Numbered from the stretch's first letter, positions 21,954 to 31,000 are shown. The stretch is 35,803 bases of DNA from Gemmatimonadota bacterium (GCA_018673255.1 JABHDC010000096.1:1-35803); one strand, 5' to 3'. Notes: a model not told the origin generated them from the letters alone. A program made the numbers and translations.

Positions 21954-23987
21954 ATGGGCCCGGGCAGCTTTTCGGTGAGGCAGTGGGTTCCCTGGCTGTT
22001 GTTGGCCCTTCTACTGGCCGGCTTGTACGGTCCTGCCTTGAGCTACCCCTTTCACTACGACGACATGCACAGCGTCGCCGAGAATCCGCACATTCGGAAT
22101 CTTGGCGGCGCTGTTTCCTTGTTGGATCCCACCGCCTTTTCGGCTGACCCGGATCGGGCGATGTTTCGCCCCCTTGTGGTGCTCAGTTACGTGATCAATG
22201 AACGGCTTGGCGGCAGCGATCCGGCCGGATATCACCTTCTCAATATCCTGCTTCATGCTGCGATGGCCGCGGCCGTTGGTTGGTTTGCAGTGACCAGTCG
22301 CCTGACCCGACAGGCATGGCCTGCAGCGGCGCTGTTTGCCCTGCATCCGCTCAATGTTGAGGCAGCAGTTTACGTCAGTACTCGATCTGAATCGCTTGCG
22401 GCTCTGGGCATTCTTGTCGCCCTCACGGCCTACATCTATTCGCGGCAACCCCGGCAGCAGCGATGGCGATGGGCGTCCCTGGTGGCGATGGGGTGGGGCC
22501 TGCTCGCGAAGGCAACGGCGATCACCACCGTGGGGCTGGTTGGGCTGTGGGAGATGCGATCGACTCGGCGACGCTGGATGGCGGTATTGCCCTTCAGCTT
22601 CCTCGCAATTCTCTATCTGGTGCAGAGTAAGTCTGCTCTGGGGCATGCCGTTGGCGAACCCGTGCGACCATTGTGGACGCAGGTGATGACGCAGATGAAG
22701 GCTCTCGTCTACTACGTGAGTCTGATGGTCACGCCGATCCACCTGAACGTCGAGCATGCCTTTGCAGAATCGCTGCATCTTGATGCAACGACTGTTCTTG
22801 CCGCACTCCTGGCAGCCTCGTTGGCGATCATCCTCTGGCGCTCGCGATCGAGGCGGCTGCAATTTGCCTGCCTTGGCTCACTGTGTCTTCTGGGCCCGTC
22901 GACACTGGTCCCGCTTAATGTGCTGGTCAATGAGCACCGTCTGTACCCTGTGCTCGGCCTCCTGATCCCGGCCCTGGCAGGGGGGCTGCATCTGTCGATC
23001 TGGCGAGATCGATTGTCGTCTCGATCGGCCGCTCAGGGGACTGATTCAGGGGGAGTTGATTCGTCGGGAGCCGATACACCGAGAGCCGGTGGCGCCCGAG
23101 GCTACTTCTTCGTCGCCGCGCTGCTCGTGCTGGCTGTCCTGAGTAGCCAGCGCGTCGAAGTCTGGTGTAGTGATCTGAGTCTCTGGACGGATGCTGTTGC
23201 CAAGGGGCCGGCCATGTATCGGTCACATATGCACCTCGGAGGGGCTCTCGAGGATCTTGGCGAGATCGCAGCAGCCCGGACCTCGTTCTCACGAGCTGTC
23301 GAGCTGGCGCCTGGCAACGAGCAGGTCCATTACAATCTGGCAAATGCACAGCGTGCCCTTGGAGATACACTGGCTGCACTGCGCAGCTATGAGCAGAGCC
23401 TCCGACTAAAACCCGATTTTGTCGATGCGGCGATCAATCTGGCGGCCCTCCATCGTGAGACTGGAGATGCCAGCATGGCCACATCGGTGCTGACGCAGAC
23501 CATCGCGCAACGCAGCCGGAATCCGGAACTCTATCGTCGCCGCGGACTCAGTTACCGGGATCAGAGTGATGAGAAAGCGGCAGCGGCAGATTTTCGTGCA
23601 GCGCTGAAGCTTGACGCGGCTCATGTGGAGAGTCATTTCAGTCTGGCGAATCTGTTGTTCGATACGGGACGTGCCCAGGAGGCAGTCACGCACTATCAGG
23701 CGGCCCTGGCGGTGCAACCAGGACATCAGGGCGCAGCATACAACCTGGCGGATCTGGCCCTGAAGAGCGGGGATCCCGCCATGGCGCAACGGGTAGGTGA
23801 GGCCGCCTTGCTTGTGGGACCGGTGCAGGGCAAGTTGTATTACCTGATCGGGCAGGCCCACGATCAACAGGGACGGGCTACGCAGGCCATTGCCAATTAC
23901 CGCCATTTCCTGCAGGCGTGGCCGACAGGACCGGCCATCCGGCAGGTCGTGGAGCAACGAATCAAGCTACTCGAGCGGCAACGCTGA
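21954..23987 (+). CDS. TMTC-like GT-C membrane protein with TPR repeats (paralogue 2)
   Basis: 677 residues. Same plan as paralogue 1: F-H-Y-D36-D37-M-H-S-V-A-E-N-P-H-I after helix 1, M-F-R-P-L-V-V-L-S-Y-V-I-N, L-F-A-L-H-P-L-N-V-E-A-A-V-Y-V-S-T-R-S-E, then L-N-V-L-V-N-E-H-R-L-Y-P in the last part of the membrane domain. A Gly/Ser-rich loop (about 360-385) precedes the final helix. Six to seven TPR units fill about 415-675. ATG 21954 has a G-run directly in front; a GTG at 21912 inside cysO is possible. The gap to cysO is 31 bp and to cysK 27 bp, so all are probably one transcript. Confidence 0.82.
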   Translation: MGPGSFSVRQWVPWLLLALLLAGLYGPALSYPFHYDDMHSVAENPHIRNLGGAVSLLDPTAFSADPDRAMFRPLVVLSYVINERLGGSDPAGYHLLNILLHAAMAAAVGWFAVTSRLTRQAWPAAALFALHPLNVEAAVYVSTRSESLAALGILVALTAYIYSRQPRQQRWRWASLVAMGWGLLAKATAITTVGLVGLWEMRSTRRRWMAVLPFSFLAILYLVQSKSALGHAVGEPVRPLWTQVMTQMKALVYYVSLMVTPIHLNVEHAFAESLHLDATTVLAALLAASLAIILWRSRSRRLQFACLGSLCLLGPSTLVPLNVLVNEHRLYPVLGLLIPALAGGLHLSIWRDRLSSRSAAQGTDSGGVDSSGADTPRAGGARGYFFVAALLVLAVLSSQRVEVWCSDLSLWTDAVAKGPAMYRSHMHLGGALEDLGEIAAARTSFSRAVELAPGNEQVHYNLANAQRALGDTLAALRSYEQSLRLKPDFVDAAINLAALHRETGDASMATSVLTQTIAQRSRNPELYRRRGLSYRDQSDEKAAAADFRAALKLDAAHVESHFSLANLLFDTGRAQEAVTHYQAALAVQPGHQGAAYNLADLALKSGDPAMAQRVGEAALLVGPVQGKLYYLIGQAHDQQGRATQAIANYRHFLQAWPTGPAIRQVVEQRIKLLERQR

Positions 23988-24014
23988 ATCTCACGTGGCC
24001 ATGGAAGGAATTTC

Positions 24015-24935
24015 TTGAAGCGAGCCCAGAATATCCTGGAACTGATCGGGGCGACGCCGATCGTGCGGTTGCAGACAGTCGTCGCCTCAGAGGGCGCGCA
24101 GGTGTGGGCGAAGCTCGAGTCAGTCAATCCCGGGGGGAGCGTCAAAGACCGGATCGCCTTGGCCATGGTCGAAGAAGCTGAAGCCAGTGGTCGCCTCCAG
24201 CCTGGTGGCACGATTGTGGAGCCCACCAGCGGGAATACGGGGATCGGGCTGGCCATGGTTGCAGCCGTCAAGGGATATCGTCTGATCGTGACGATGTTCG
24301 ACACCGCCAGTCGCGAACGGCGGCTGCAGATGCAGGCCTTCGGCGCCGAGGTTGTGCTCACCTCCGCCGCTGATGGGATGCGTGGTGCCATCGACCGGGC
24401 CGAGGAGCTGGTGGCGGAGAATTCTGGCTATTTCATGCCCCAGCAATTCGAGAATCCCGCCAATCCTGAGATCCACCGACTCACGACAGCCCGTGAGATC
24501 CTCAGTCAGATGCCCGAAGGAGTGGACGTTTTCGCAGCCGGCGTCGGAACGGGTGGCTCGATCAGCGGCGTGGGGGCCACATTGCGTCAGGAACTGGGCG
24601 ACCGGGTGCGAATCGTGGCCGGTGAGCCTGCGGGGTCTCCTGTATTGACAGGTGGTGAGCCCGGCATCAGCTATATCGAGGGGATCGGCGCCGGATTTGT
24701 CCCCGATACGCTGGATCGCAGTGTCGTTGACGAGATCCGCACGATCGAGGACGACGATGCCTACGACATGACCCGGCGCCTGGCTCGCGAAGAGGGGATT
24801 CTTGTGGGCGTCTCCGCTGGTGCCAATGTCTGGCTTGCAGGTGAGATCGCCCGCGATCTGTCGCCTGAGCAGCGCGTGGTCACCATCCTCTGCGACAGCG
24901 GCCTGAGATATCTGAGCACGCGCGTCTACGAGTAG
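24015..24935 (+). CDS. cysK: Cysteine synthase, CysK type (O-acetylserine sulfhydrylase)
   Basis: 306 residues, the normal length. PLP lysine K44 in N-P-G-G-S-V-K-D-R-I; E-P-T-S-G-N-T-G-I-G-L-A (69-80); F-E-N-P-A-N-P; and G-V-G-T-G-G-S-I-S-G-V-G. This is the sulfide-using CysK pattern, in contrast to the CysM of the same operon, so the operon covers two routes to cysteine. TTG 24015 has GGAAGG 8 bp upstream. The stop codon lies inside a 13-bp hairpin that probably ends the operon. Substrate preference (O-acetylserine or O-phosphoserine) is inferred from the family only. Confidence 0.92.
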   Translation: MKRAQNILELIGATPIVRLQTVVASEGAQVWAKLESVNPGGSVKDRIALAMVEEAEASGRLQPGGTIVEPTSGNTGIGLAMVAAVKGYRLIVTMFDTASRERRLQMQAFGAEVVLTSAADGMRGAIDRAEELVAENSGYFMPQQFENPANPEIHRLTTAREILSQMPEGVDVFAAGVGTGGSISGVGATLRQELGDRVRIVAGEPAGSPVLTGGEPGISYIEGIGAGFVPDTLDRSVVDEIRTIEDDDAYDMTRRLAREEGILVGVSAGANVWLAGEIARDLSPEQRVVTILCDSGLRYLSTRVYE

Positions 24936-24965
24936 GGGCTCGAGTGGGAGGGGAGCCCCTACTCG
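24929..24965 (+). terminator. 13-bp hairpin at the end of the cysteine/TMTC operon
   Basis: CGAGTAGGGGCTC (24929-24941) pairs perfectly with GAGCCCCTACTCG (24953-24965); the loop is 11 nt. It includes the cysK stop codon. No T-run follows, so termination could be Rho-assisted, or the hairpin may only protect the 3' end. Confidence 0.5.
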
Positions 24966-24969
24966 GGGT

Positions 24970-25092
24970 ATGCTCGTGCTGTGGGTGGTGCTGGCCAGCA
25001 TCCTGTCTTCCGGACCAGACGGCCCCCCGGTCGATTTCGATGACCACCACTGGATCCGGCTGAATCCTCACATCCATGATGCGGATCAGGCG
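24970..25092 (+). pseudogene. Truncated N-terminus of a fourth TMTC-like gene
   Basis: The frame from ATG 24970 encodes a hydrophobic helix (L-V-L-W-V-V-L-A-S-I-L) followed by V-D-F-D24-D25-H-H-W-I-R-L-N-P-H-I-H-D. This aligns with the first helix and F-H-Y-D-D-x-H-S-x-x-x-N-P-H motif of the three full TMTC-like proteins in this window. Similarity stops after about 40 residues; beyond 25093 the frame only runs antisense to the convergent TMTC-like gene. It is best read as a remnant left where the neighbouring gene was inserted or inverted. A functional 40-residue peptide is less likely. Confidence 0.6.
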
Positions 25093-26715
25093 CTATCGGC
25101 CACCCGGAATCACACGCTGACGCAGGGTCGGGTCCAATTGCAGGGCCCGCTGCAAAGAGCCCATGGCCTCGGATCGTTGTCCGGCATCGCGCTGAGCCAA
25201 CCCCAGATTCAGCCAGATCTCGCCACTTTCAGGCGACAGATGGGCAGCTCGCAGAAGAACAGGCACCGCCTCCAGCGGCCTGTTCAGCCCGATCAGGACC
25301 GAGCCAAGATTATTCAGAACCTCGCCGCCATCGGGCTCAAGCCGGGCCGCCTGCTGCAATATCTTCAGTGCTGCCGGAAGATCCCCCTGCTCTCGTAGGA
25401 GGGCCCCCAGATTGTTCATGGGTCGCACGTAATCTGGGTCCAGGCGCAGGGCTTCCCGGTAGTGTGATATGGATCTATCTGATTGTCCGGCAATGTGTTG
25501 TGCAAAGCCGAGATTGTAGTGAGTCGCTGCCATCTGCGGCCCGGCTTGCACCGCCGACCGCCAGATAGACTGCTCCGTGCGCCAGGCGGGTGCACGTTGC
25601 CAGCTCAGGATGAAGAAGACGCACAGAACGGCGGCCAGCAGGGGCGTCTTCACTCGTCGCGGCAACTCCACAACCATCCAGCACAGACCCGCCACCGCCA
25701 GATAGGGGCGATGGTCATTGACCAGGATATTCAAGGGGATCGCGAGTGTCGGGCTGAGACAGGCGACGAACCAGCCCATGCCGCGCCAGAGAGTTCGGGG
25801 TCTGAGTCGCCAGCAGATCACTGCCAGACTGAGGATCACTGCCCATGTTGCCATCTCGACCGGCTCGAGGCGGGTGCTCTGACTGAACTGGGGGTGGATG
25901 CTCAGTCTGACGGGCATGGCGGCGCTCATCGAGTAGTGGATGAGTGCCTTGGACTGCGTGAGGAGTTGAGACCCCATTGACCTCAAGGGTTGGGTGGCAG
26001 TTGATGCGGTAAGTGATTGATGAATCAGGAGATAGGCCATAGCCAATGCTCCAAATGGGGCGCTGGCTCGAAGGGACTTGCCAATAGATTGGGACGGGTA
26101 CAGTCTCGTGCTGATCAGGAAGATGAGGGCAGGCGCGACGATGGCTGTCGCCTTGCACATCAACCCCAGTCCGGCACTGACCACGGCGAGGGAAGACCAT
26201 CCGCGTGACCCGGTGCGCTGTGAGGAGACGAAGGCGACCAGGGTCAGAATGACGAAGAGGCCGGCCATCGATTCGGAGCGGGCAGAGGCGTAGTGGATGA
26301 CCTCTGACTGGAGTGGGTGCAGTCCGAACAGGAGGCCCCCGGCCAGGGCCGTCCACGGTGGCAGCATCAGGCAGAGCAGCCAGGTGGCCAGGCCCGCCGA
26401 CAGCGCATGAATCAGCAGATTGACGGCTACGAAGCCGCCCGGCTCGAGCCCGCTGAAGGCCAGGTTCAGGCTGTGCGTGACCAGGACCAGAGGCCGATAC
26501 ATCCGGTCCTCCGGGTTTTCGCCAAACAGAGAAGCATCTGCAAAGAAGAGAGGGAGATTGTTCAGATCCCGCAGGTGGAGATTGCGGACCAGGGAATGCC
26601 CGTCGTCGTAATGGAACTCTTCCGCTCCCGGTGCCTGCAGGTGTGCCAGGCAAACGGCGAAGCAGACCAGGGCCGCAGGGAACCAGCGGCGGTGGAGGAG
26701 GGACGTCACGTCCAT
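25093..26715 (-). CDS. TMTC-like GT-C membrane protein with TPR repeats (paralogue 3, inverted)
   Basis: 540 residues, the shortest of the three. F-H-Y-D37-D38-G-H-S-L-V-R-N-L-H-L after helix 1, M-Y-R-P-L-V-L-V-T-H-S-L-N, L-F-G-L-H-P-L-Q-S-E-V-I-H-Y-A-S-A-R-S-E, and L-N-I-L-V-N-D-H-R-P-Y. The membrane part runs to about 395; four TPR units fill about 410-530. It points toward the operon and ends exactly where the truncated fourth copy loses similarity. ATG 26715 was chosen because the first helix begins there; the ribosome site is weak and an upstream start at 26757 is possible. Donor and acceptor are unknown. Confidence 0.8.
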   Translation of the reverse strand: MDVTSLLHRRWFPAALVCFAVCLAHLQAPGAEEFHYDDGHSLVRNLHLRDLNNLPLFFADASLFGENPEDRMYRPLVLVTHSLNLAFSGLEPGGFVAVNLLIHALSAGLATWLLCLMLPPWTALAGGLLFGLHPLQSEVIHYASARSESMAGLFVILTLVAFVSSQRTGSRGWSSLAVVSAGLGLMCKATAIVAPALIFLISTRLYPSQSIGKSLRASAPFGALAMAYLLIHQSLTASTATQPLRSMGSQLLTQSKALIHYSMSAAMPVRLSIHPQFSQSTRLEPVEMATWAVILSLAVICWRLRPRTLWRGMGWFVACLSPTLAIPLNILVNDHRPYLAVAGLCWMVVELPRRVKTPLLAAVLCVFFILSWQRAPAWRTEQSIWRSAVQAGPQMAATHYNLGFAQHIAGQSDRSISHYREALRLDPDYVRPMNNLGALLREQGDLPAALKILQQAARLEPDGGEVLNNLGSVLIGLNRPLEAVPVLLRAAHLSPESGEIWLNLGLAQRDAGQRSEAMGSLQRALQLDPTLRQRVIPGGR

Positions 26716-26798
26716 ACGAGAAGGGTCCGCACCATCACAAGTATGGGCGGACCCCAAAATCCAATCCTACTGAATCCAGTCTCACGGAATCGATTCGT

Positions 26799-26833
26799 GC
26801 TGATCCAGACGCACTTACTGCGTGAGGATCAGC
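26799..26833 (-). terminator. Hairpin downstream of rpsT
   Basis: GCTGATCC (26799-26806) pairs with GGATCAGC (26826-26833), and inside it ACGCA (26809-26813) pairs with TGCGT (26819-26823). It lies 17 bp after the rpsT stop on the minus strand. No T-run follows, but position and stability suit an end-of-transcript structure. Confidence 0.45.
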
Positions 26834-26849
26834 CCAATTCCGTATTGAA

Positions 26850-27104
26850 TCAGCCCAGACCACGCACGAAATGCGTCAGTCGTGACTTGTACCGAGAGGC
26901 TGTATTCTTGTGGATGACGCCCTTCTTCTGGGAGACATCGATCACGGAGATGGCCCGGGCCAACGCCTCCTGACCACCGGTCGCATCGGCGGCTTCGCGA
27001 ACCTGCTTGATCGCAGATCTCATGGTGGAGGTGATGTGCTTGTTGCGGTCCCGCTGCTCGTAACTTTTGCGCAGGCTCTTCTTGGCAGATTTCATTTTCG
27101 GCAC
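26850..27104 (-). CDS. rpsT: 30S ribosomal protein S20
   Basis: 84 residues, the usual size. Start M-P-K-M-K-S-A-K-K-S-L-R-K-S with the basic helical pattern of bS20; K-G-V-I-H-K-N-T-A-S-R-Y-K-S-R-L is the conserved C-terminal helix. It binds 16S rRNA early in 30S assembly. The start codon is GTG (27102-27104) behind GAGGGAG. A weak start codon on rpsT recalls the UUG start of E. coli rpsT, which takes part in its autoregulation. The leader shows two short stems (CCGGG/CCCGG and GCGGTC/GACCGC) that could serve this purpose here. Confidence 0.95.
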   Translation of the reverse strand: MPKMKSAKKSLRKSYEQRDRNKHITSTMRSAIKQVREAADATGGQEALARAISVIDVSQKKGVIHKNTASRYKSRLTHFVRGLG

Positions 27105-27213
27105 GAAAGACTACTCCCTCTGCTGGCTGATCCGGGTAACATCTTCCCGGTAGCGGTCGTGCGGCCAAATGCCTCAGACCGCTGTAACGTATTGTGTTTT
27201 CTCAATTTGTAAT

Positions 27214-27229
27214 CACTTGGTCCCAAGTG
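27214..27229. promoter_or_regulatory. Dyad CACTTGG-TC-CCAAGTG
   Basis: Perfect 7-bp arms around a 2-bp centre, 110 bp upstream of rpsT on its 5' side. A further GCTCAAGTGC half-site lies at about 27240. It is a possible operator for rpsT or for a divergent transcript. Confidence 0.3.
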
Positions 27230-27389
27230 GCACAGGCCTTGCTCAAGTGCTGGCTGACAAATTGTTTCGTCCCTGGACTGCGGTGGCGATGGTCGTGATC
27301 ACCCCCCCGCTGTACCAAGGTGGCCAACGAGTAGCGCCGCCCAAATCACACGCACCACACGGGACACAACTTTTGTCTGAAAGCGGAGC

Positions 27390-27415
27390 GGAGCCGGCAC
27401 TTCGGTGTCGGCTCC
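27390..27415. repeat. 11-bp hairpin with TTCG loop
   Basis: GGAGCCGGCAC (27390-27400), loop TTCG, GTGTCGGCTCC (27405-27415), one G-U pair: a very stable RNA hairpin if transcribed rightward. The 12-mer CACTTCGGTGTC is also found in the loop of the phoH-side terminator (minus strand). Confidence 0.55.
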
Positions 27416-27716
27416 ACAGCCTTCTCTGGCCGAAGCCAAAGTGGCCAAACTATCAGAAGATAGTTGGCTCCAGGTGAATCGGCAACACAGTTTCGGTTGG
27501 GCCTCCGCAAATCTGTCGTGAAAGCACTCGCTACCGGGCGCCGGAGGCGTCCACATGTCTCTTCGGGGGAAGGGGCCTCTCTTACGAGGGTGTAGTGGCC
27601 AGGTAGGGCAGCGAGGAAGAACGCCGGCTGGGAGCGGATCCCGTTACAGACGGTTGGGCCGGAAAAATAATCCTGAAGTTCAAACTGGGGATGCCGATAC
27701 TTTGACTAAGGAACCG

Positions 27717-27754
27717 AGAGTTTCTACGTGTATACAGAGTTTCTACGTGTATAC
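27717..27754 (+). repeat. Perfect 19-bp tandem repeat
   Basis: AGAGTTTCTACGTGTATAC occurs twice end to end at 27717-27735 and 27736-27754. GGAACCG (27710-27716) and CGGTTCC (27759-27765) frame the pair as an inverted repeat. Each unit holds the palindrome GTATAC. It lies about 290 bp upstream of the giant secreted protein gene, suitable for a control site. Confidence 0.8.
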
Positions 27755-27856
27755 AAACCGGTTCCCATCGTTCCCCAGCAGATAGTAGCAGTAGGTAATA
27801 GATGTTTCAGCGATCGATGTCAGTATGTAACAGCTATAAGATGATCGTCTGGTGGA

Positions 27857-27931
27857 GGTGAAAATCACCGACACAGGATGACTCATCCGGTAAGAGTGGA
27901 GTTCCCGTCCGTGGGGGCGGAGAGGGAATTC
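27857..27931 (+). ncRNA. Structured leader of the giant secreted protein gene (unknown class)
   Basis: Three consecutive stems: GGTGA/TCACC (27857-27869), GGATG/CATCC (27876-27888), and GAGTTCCC/GGGAATTC (27899-27906 / 27924-27931, one G-U) enclosing TCCG/CGGA. Further small stems (GACTG/CAGTC, CACAA/TTGTG) follow up to the ribosome site. The dense order suggests a riboswitch-like or otherwise regulatory leader. I compared by eye with c-di-GMP, cobalamin, SAM, c-di-AMP and THF motifs and found no match. Confidence 0.35.
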
Positions 27932-28041
27932 TGAGTATGTGACACAGCCGGATTCGCAGATGATAGGGACATCACTGCCGCCGGTTGGACTGCTTCGCTT
28001 TCAGTCGCACAAAGTTGTGTCCATGGAAGGAGTAACAGACA

Positions 28042-31000
28042 ATGAGCTTTAAGCGCATGATTTGCAGCGCAATGCTCGGCGTTCTCGCTTTAGGGTTCGG
28101 GAGCCAGGTGATGGCTCAGCCGATCTTTGAGAACAATACTCCGACAGGTTTCTCCGTGTCGGATAGCACGAGCGCAACCAATTTCGTGACCGAGAAAGAG
28201 GTCACGGTACAGGTTGATCTCAACGACGCTGCAAACTTCGACTATCCCGTAATCGGCAACTTCCAGAAGATGGAGCGCAGTGTGCCCTTCTTCTCGACGC
28301 CGGCTACCGCATCATATATGCACCAGTCGCTGGAGGTAGACGCCAATGGCGTCATCCACCGTGCCTGGATTCAGCAGCGTGGCGTCGTGGATCTGACGAT
28401 CCCGACGAGTACGCCAGTCTACGGCGTCGTCTACGCCAAGAGTCTCGATGGAGGCAAGACGTTCCTCGATACGGTTTCCGTGTCAGGTTCCTTGCGCTTC
28501 GACATGATCACCCCGAATCTCTCGATGACATCCGGTTTCTCAACGCTGGACCTCGTCGTCGATAGTAAGGGGAATCCGCGTGTTGTCTACGCAATGAACT
28601 TCTCGGCCGACGGCATCATGGGGTGGGGTAACGACTCCCGCGTGGGCCTCGACCGTGATGCTAATCTTACGACCGATCTCGTTCGTTCCCACAACAACAT
28701 TTACTTCAACTACTCGAACGACGGTGGTAGTTCGTGGTTGCCGGCGAACAATGCTGTCGTAGTCAACGACACGGCGACAGCCGGTAGTGGTGTGGCCGCG
28801 ATTCCGTATCCGGGTCGCCATACGGCATTCCCGCGGATGGCGATCACGACCACGGATGACATCTTCATCACTTATCAGCGCGGCTTCAATGGAACCGCCT
28901 GGTTGACCACCGCAGCAGCTCGTCCGGATATCATGCTGGCGAAGATGGATTCGGACAGTCTGAAGCTCGGAAGTGCACAGCCTGTTCGTGTCGGATCAGA
29001 GGGAACCGTCGGGTCCACAGGTGGTGTTCGCCTGGATCCCGACGCTCTCCATGGTCTGTCGCCTGATATCGCAATAGGTGACGACGATAACCTGCATGTT
29101 ACGTGGTACGCGCCCATTGCAGGTACGATTCAGCACAAGCAGATCGACGTTGCGAGCTGGGACGACCTGAGCCAGTTTGGATGGGACCAGGGCGCAATCG
29201 GCTCCACGGTGGGTAGCTTCGCTGGCGACTTCGTTGCCAACCTTGGCATCACCCGTGGCGTTGCTGGGCGTGACGAGCACATCCTCAGCGGGCTCGTGCA
29301 TCTGTTCCCGACGATCGCCGTGGATCGCAGCCGGACGCCAGATCGCGTCTACGTGTTCTGGAAGCATACCGATGAGCCAGCTGCTGATACGGGCAACGAC
29401 GAGAACATTGCGTATGCCTTCTCGAACTACAATGGACAGGCCGGGAGTGGGGCTTCTTTCGGTTCCACGAACTTTGCCTTTCCCACCGGCACTGGTGTCG
29501 GAACAGTGGCGTCAACGCCGATGTTCCAGGCCAGTTCGAAGTATGTGATCGAGAACTACTGGCAGTTTGTTGATCGTGTGGCAGTGGCAATCGATCCCCG
29601 CAAGCCGAATGGCGCTGATATTCACATCGCCTTCACGGGTGGACAGAGCATCAGTCCATACGCCCTGGCCGGACCTCGAAATGGCACGGCACCGGAGGTG
29701 AACACAAGCGTCTTCTACTCGCGCTTCAATGGCACGGAGTGGGAGTTGCCGCAGGTCGTGGCGTCTCAGGCAAATGGTTCATCTGATGGATTCCTGAGCG
29801 CTTCTTTTGGAACTGGCGGTAACTCAAGAGCTCACTCCGAGGTATTTTCGCCTGATATCGCCATGCGGGATGGTGACGCTGGCGTCTATCTGACCTTCGT
29901 TGGTGGTTCATCGAGTGCTGCTGGTGCGGACGTTCGAGGCACCGCGGTTGGTGAGCAGTCGGGTCGTGGCTACGGCGCCAGTGGCTCTGGCGCGATCGCT
30001 CCGCTGCCCTACTTCAAGATCATTGGGCGCGATGTCAGCTTTGCTGACGTGTCGATTCCCAACGGCGCCAATGTCTACAGGCTGCAATACACCCCTGTGA
30101 ATCCGCCGCTGTTCAGTGGTGGTGCCACGGCCCTGACGAAGCGAATGGTGCAGATCTCTGCCGCCAACAATTCTGACGGCACGGGTATCGGTGCGGCGAC
30201 GCCAGGTGCATCCGCTGCTCCTGGCGGGTTCCTTACCGGTCAGTGGTCGCGCTTCAGTGCGACCTCGATGGGTGTCACGTCGCTAAATCCTGGTGAATCT
30301 GGGGCTATCTTCAAGGGTGCCATCAGTCTGAACCAGGCCCAGAACGACAACGGTGTGTGGCAGGGCAGTCTTGACGATGACGGCTCGGCAGGTCATGCCG
30401 AGTGGGGTGATGATGCTGACAAGGTCGGGATGCTGCTGAAGCTGAACGTCCTCGGAGGCGACTCGTCGACGAACCTGTTCGTGTTGACCGCAAGCAGTGC
30501 CGCGATCATCTCCACGAACACCGACTCCTCTTCTCAGAGCGTGTCCTTCGTAACGAGCAATGTCTTCAGTCCCGCTGCGACAGCGAGTGTCCTTACTTCC
30601 AACATTCCGAGCCGGATCGCCCGAGGCCTGACGTTCAACGGCCAGACGACGCGTCCGAACCCGGGAGCGAATACGGCCCCTGGAAGCACAATTCCGGTGG
30701 GTAGTTTCTTCCAGATGGGTGCGAACATCTCGATTGTTGCCGACAACAAGGCACCGATTGTGGATGTGGTGACGCCTGATGCGACCACGACTGACAATGG
30801 CGCCTTCTCGAGTGAGACGTTCGGAATCCGATACGTCCTGTTCGATGAAGATGACAATGTTGGTACGACGGCCGGTCCTGTGGCACCGGATACACTCAAG
30901 ATGGAGCTCTACGGCTATCCCGATAACGGTCTGTCGAATGTGCTTGATATTCGCACCTTCGGTCGTCTGATCGTTGACGAGAACGATGCCTTCACGACAG

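Larger units (their letters stand above)
27105..28041. other. Long gene-free region between rpsT and the giant secreted protein gene
   Basis: 937 bp with no convincing gene; open frames here are short, lack ribosome sites and have no protein-like pattern. It holds a dyad (27214-27229), a UUCG hairpin (27390-27415), a short direct repeat CCAARGTGGCCAA (27315-27327 and 27436-27448), a tandem 19-bp repeat (27717-27754) framed by GGAACCG and CGGTTCC, and a series of hairpins leading into the giant gene (27857-27931 and beyond). A small RNA gene is possible but I match none of the known families. Confidence 0.5.

Noticed and set aside
27555..27720. RNase P RNA
   Set aside because: GAGGAAGAACGCCGGC looks slightly like the conserved core, but the P4 and AGAGCAAAC-type segments are absent.
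27555..27785. 76-codon plus-strand frame in the gap after rpsT
   Set aside because: Arg/Gly-rich, no homology pattern, and its end is translated tandem repeat.
27842..27940. Possible cobalamin, c-di-GMP or hammerhead motif in the giant-gene leader
   Set aside because: GGTGAAAATC and GGATGACT recall such motifs, but the other conserved cores are missing.
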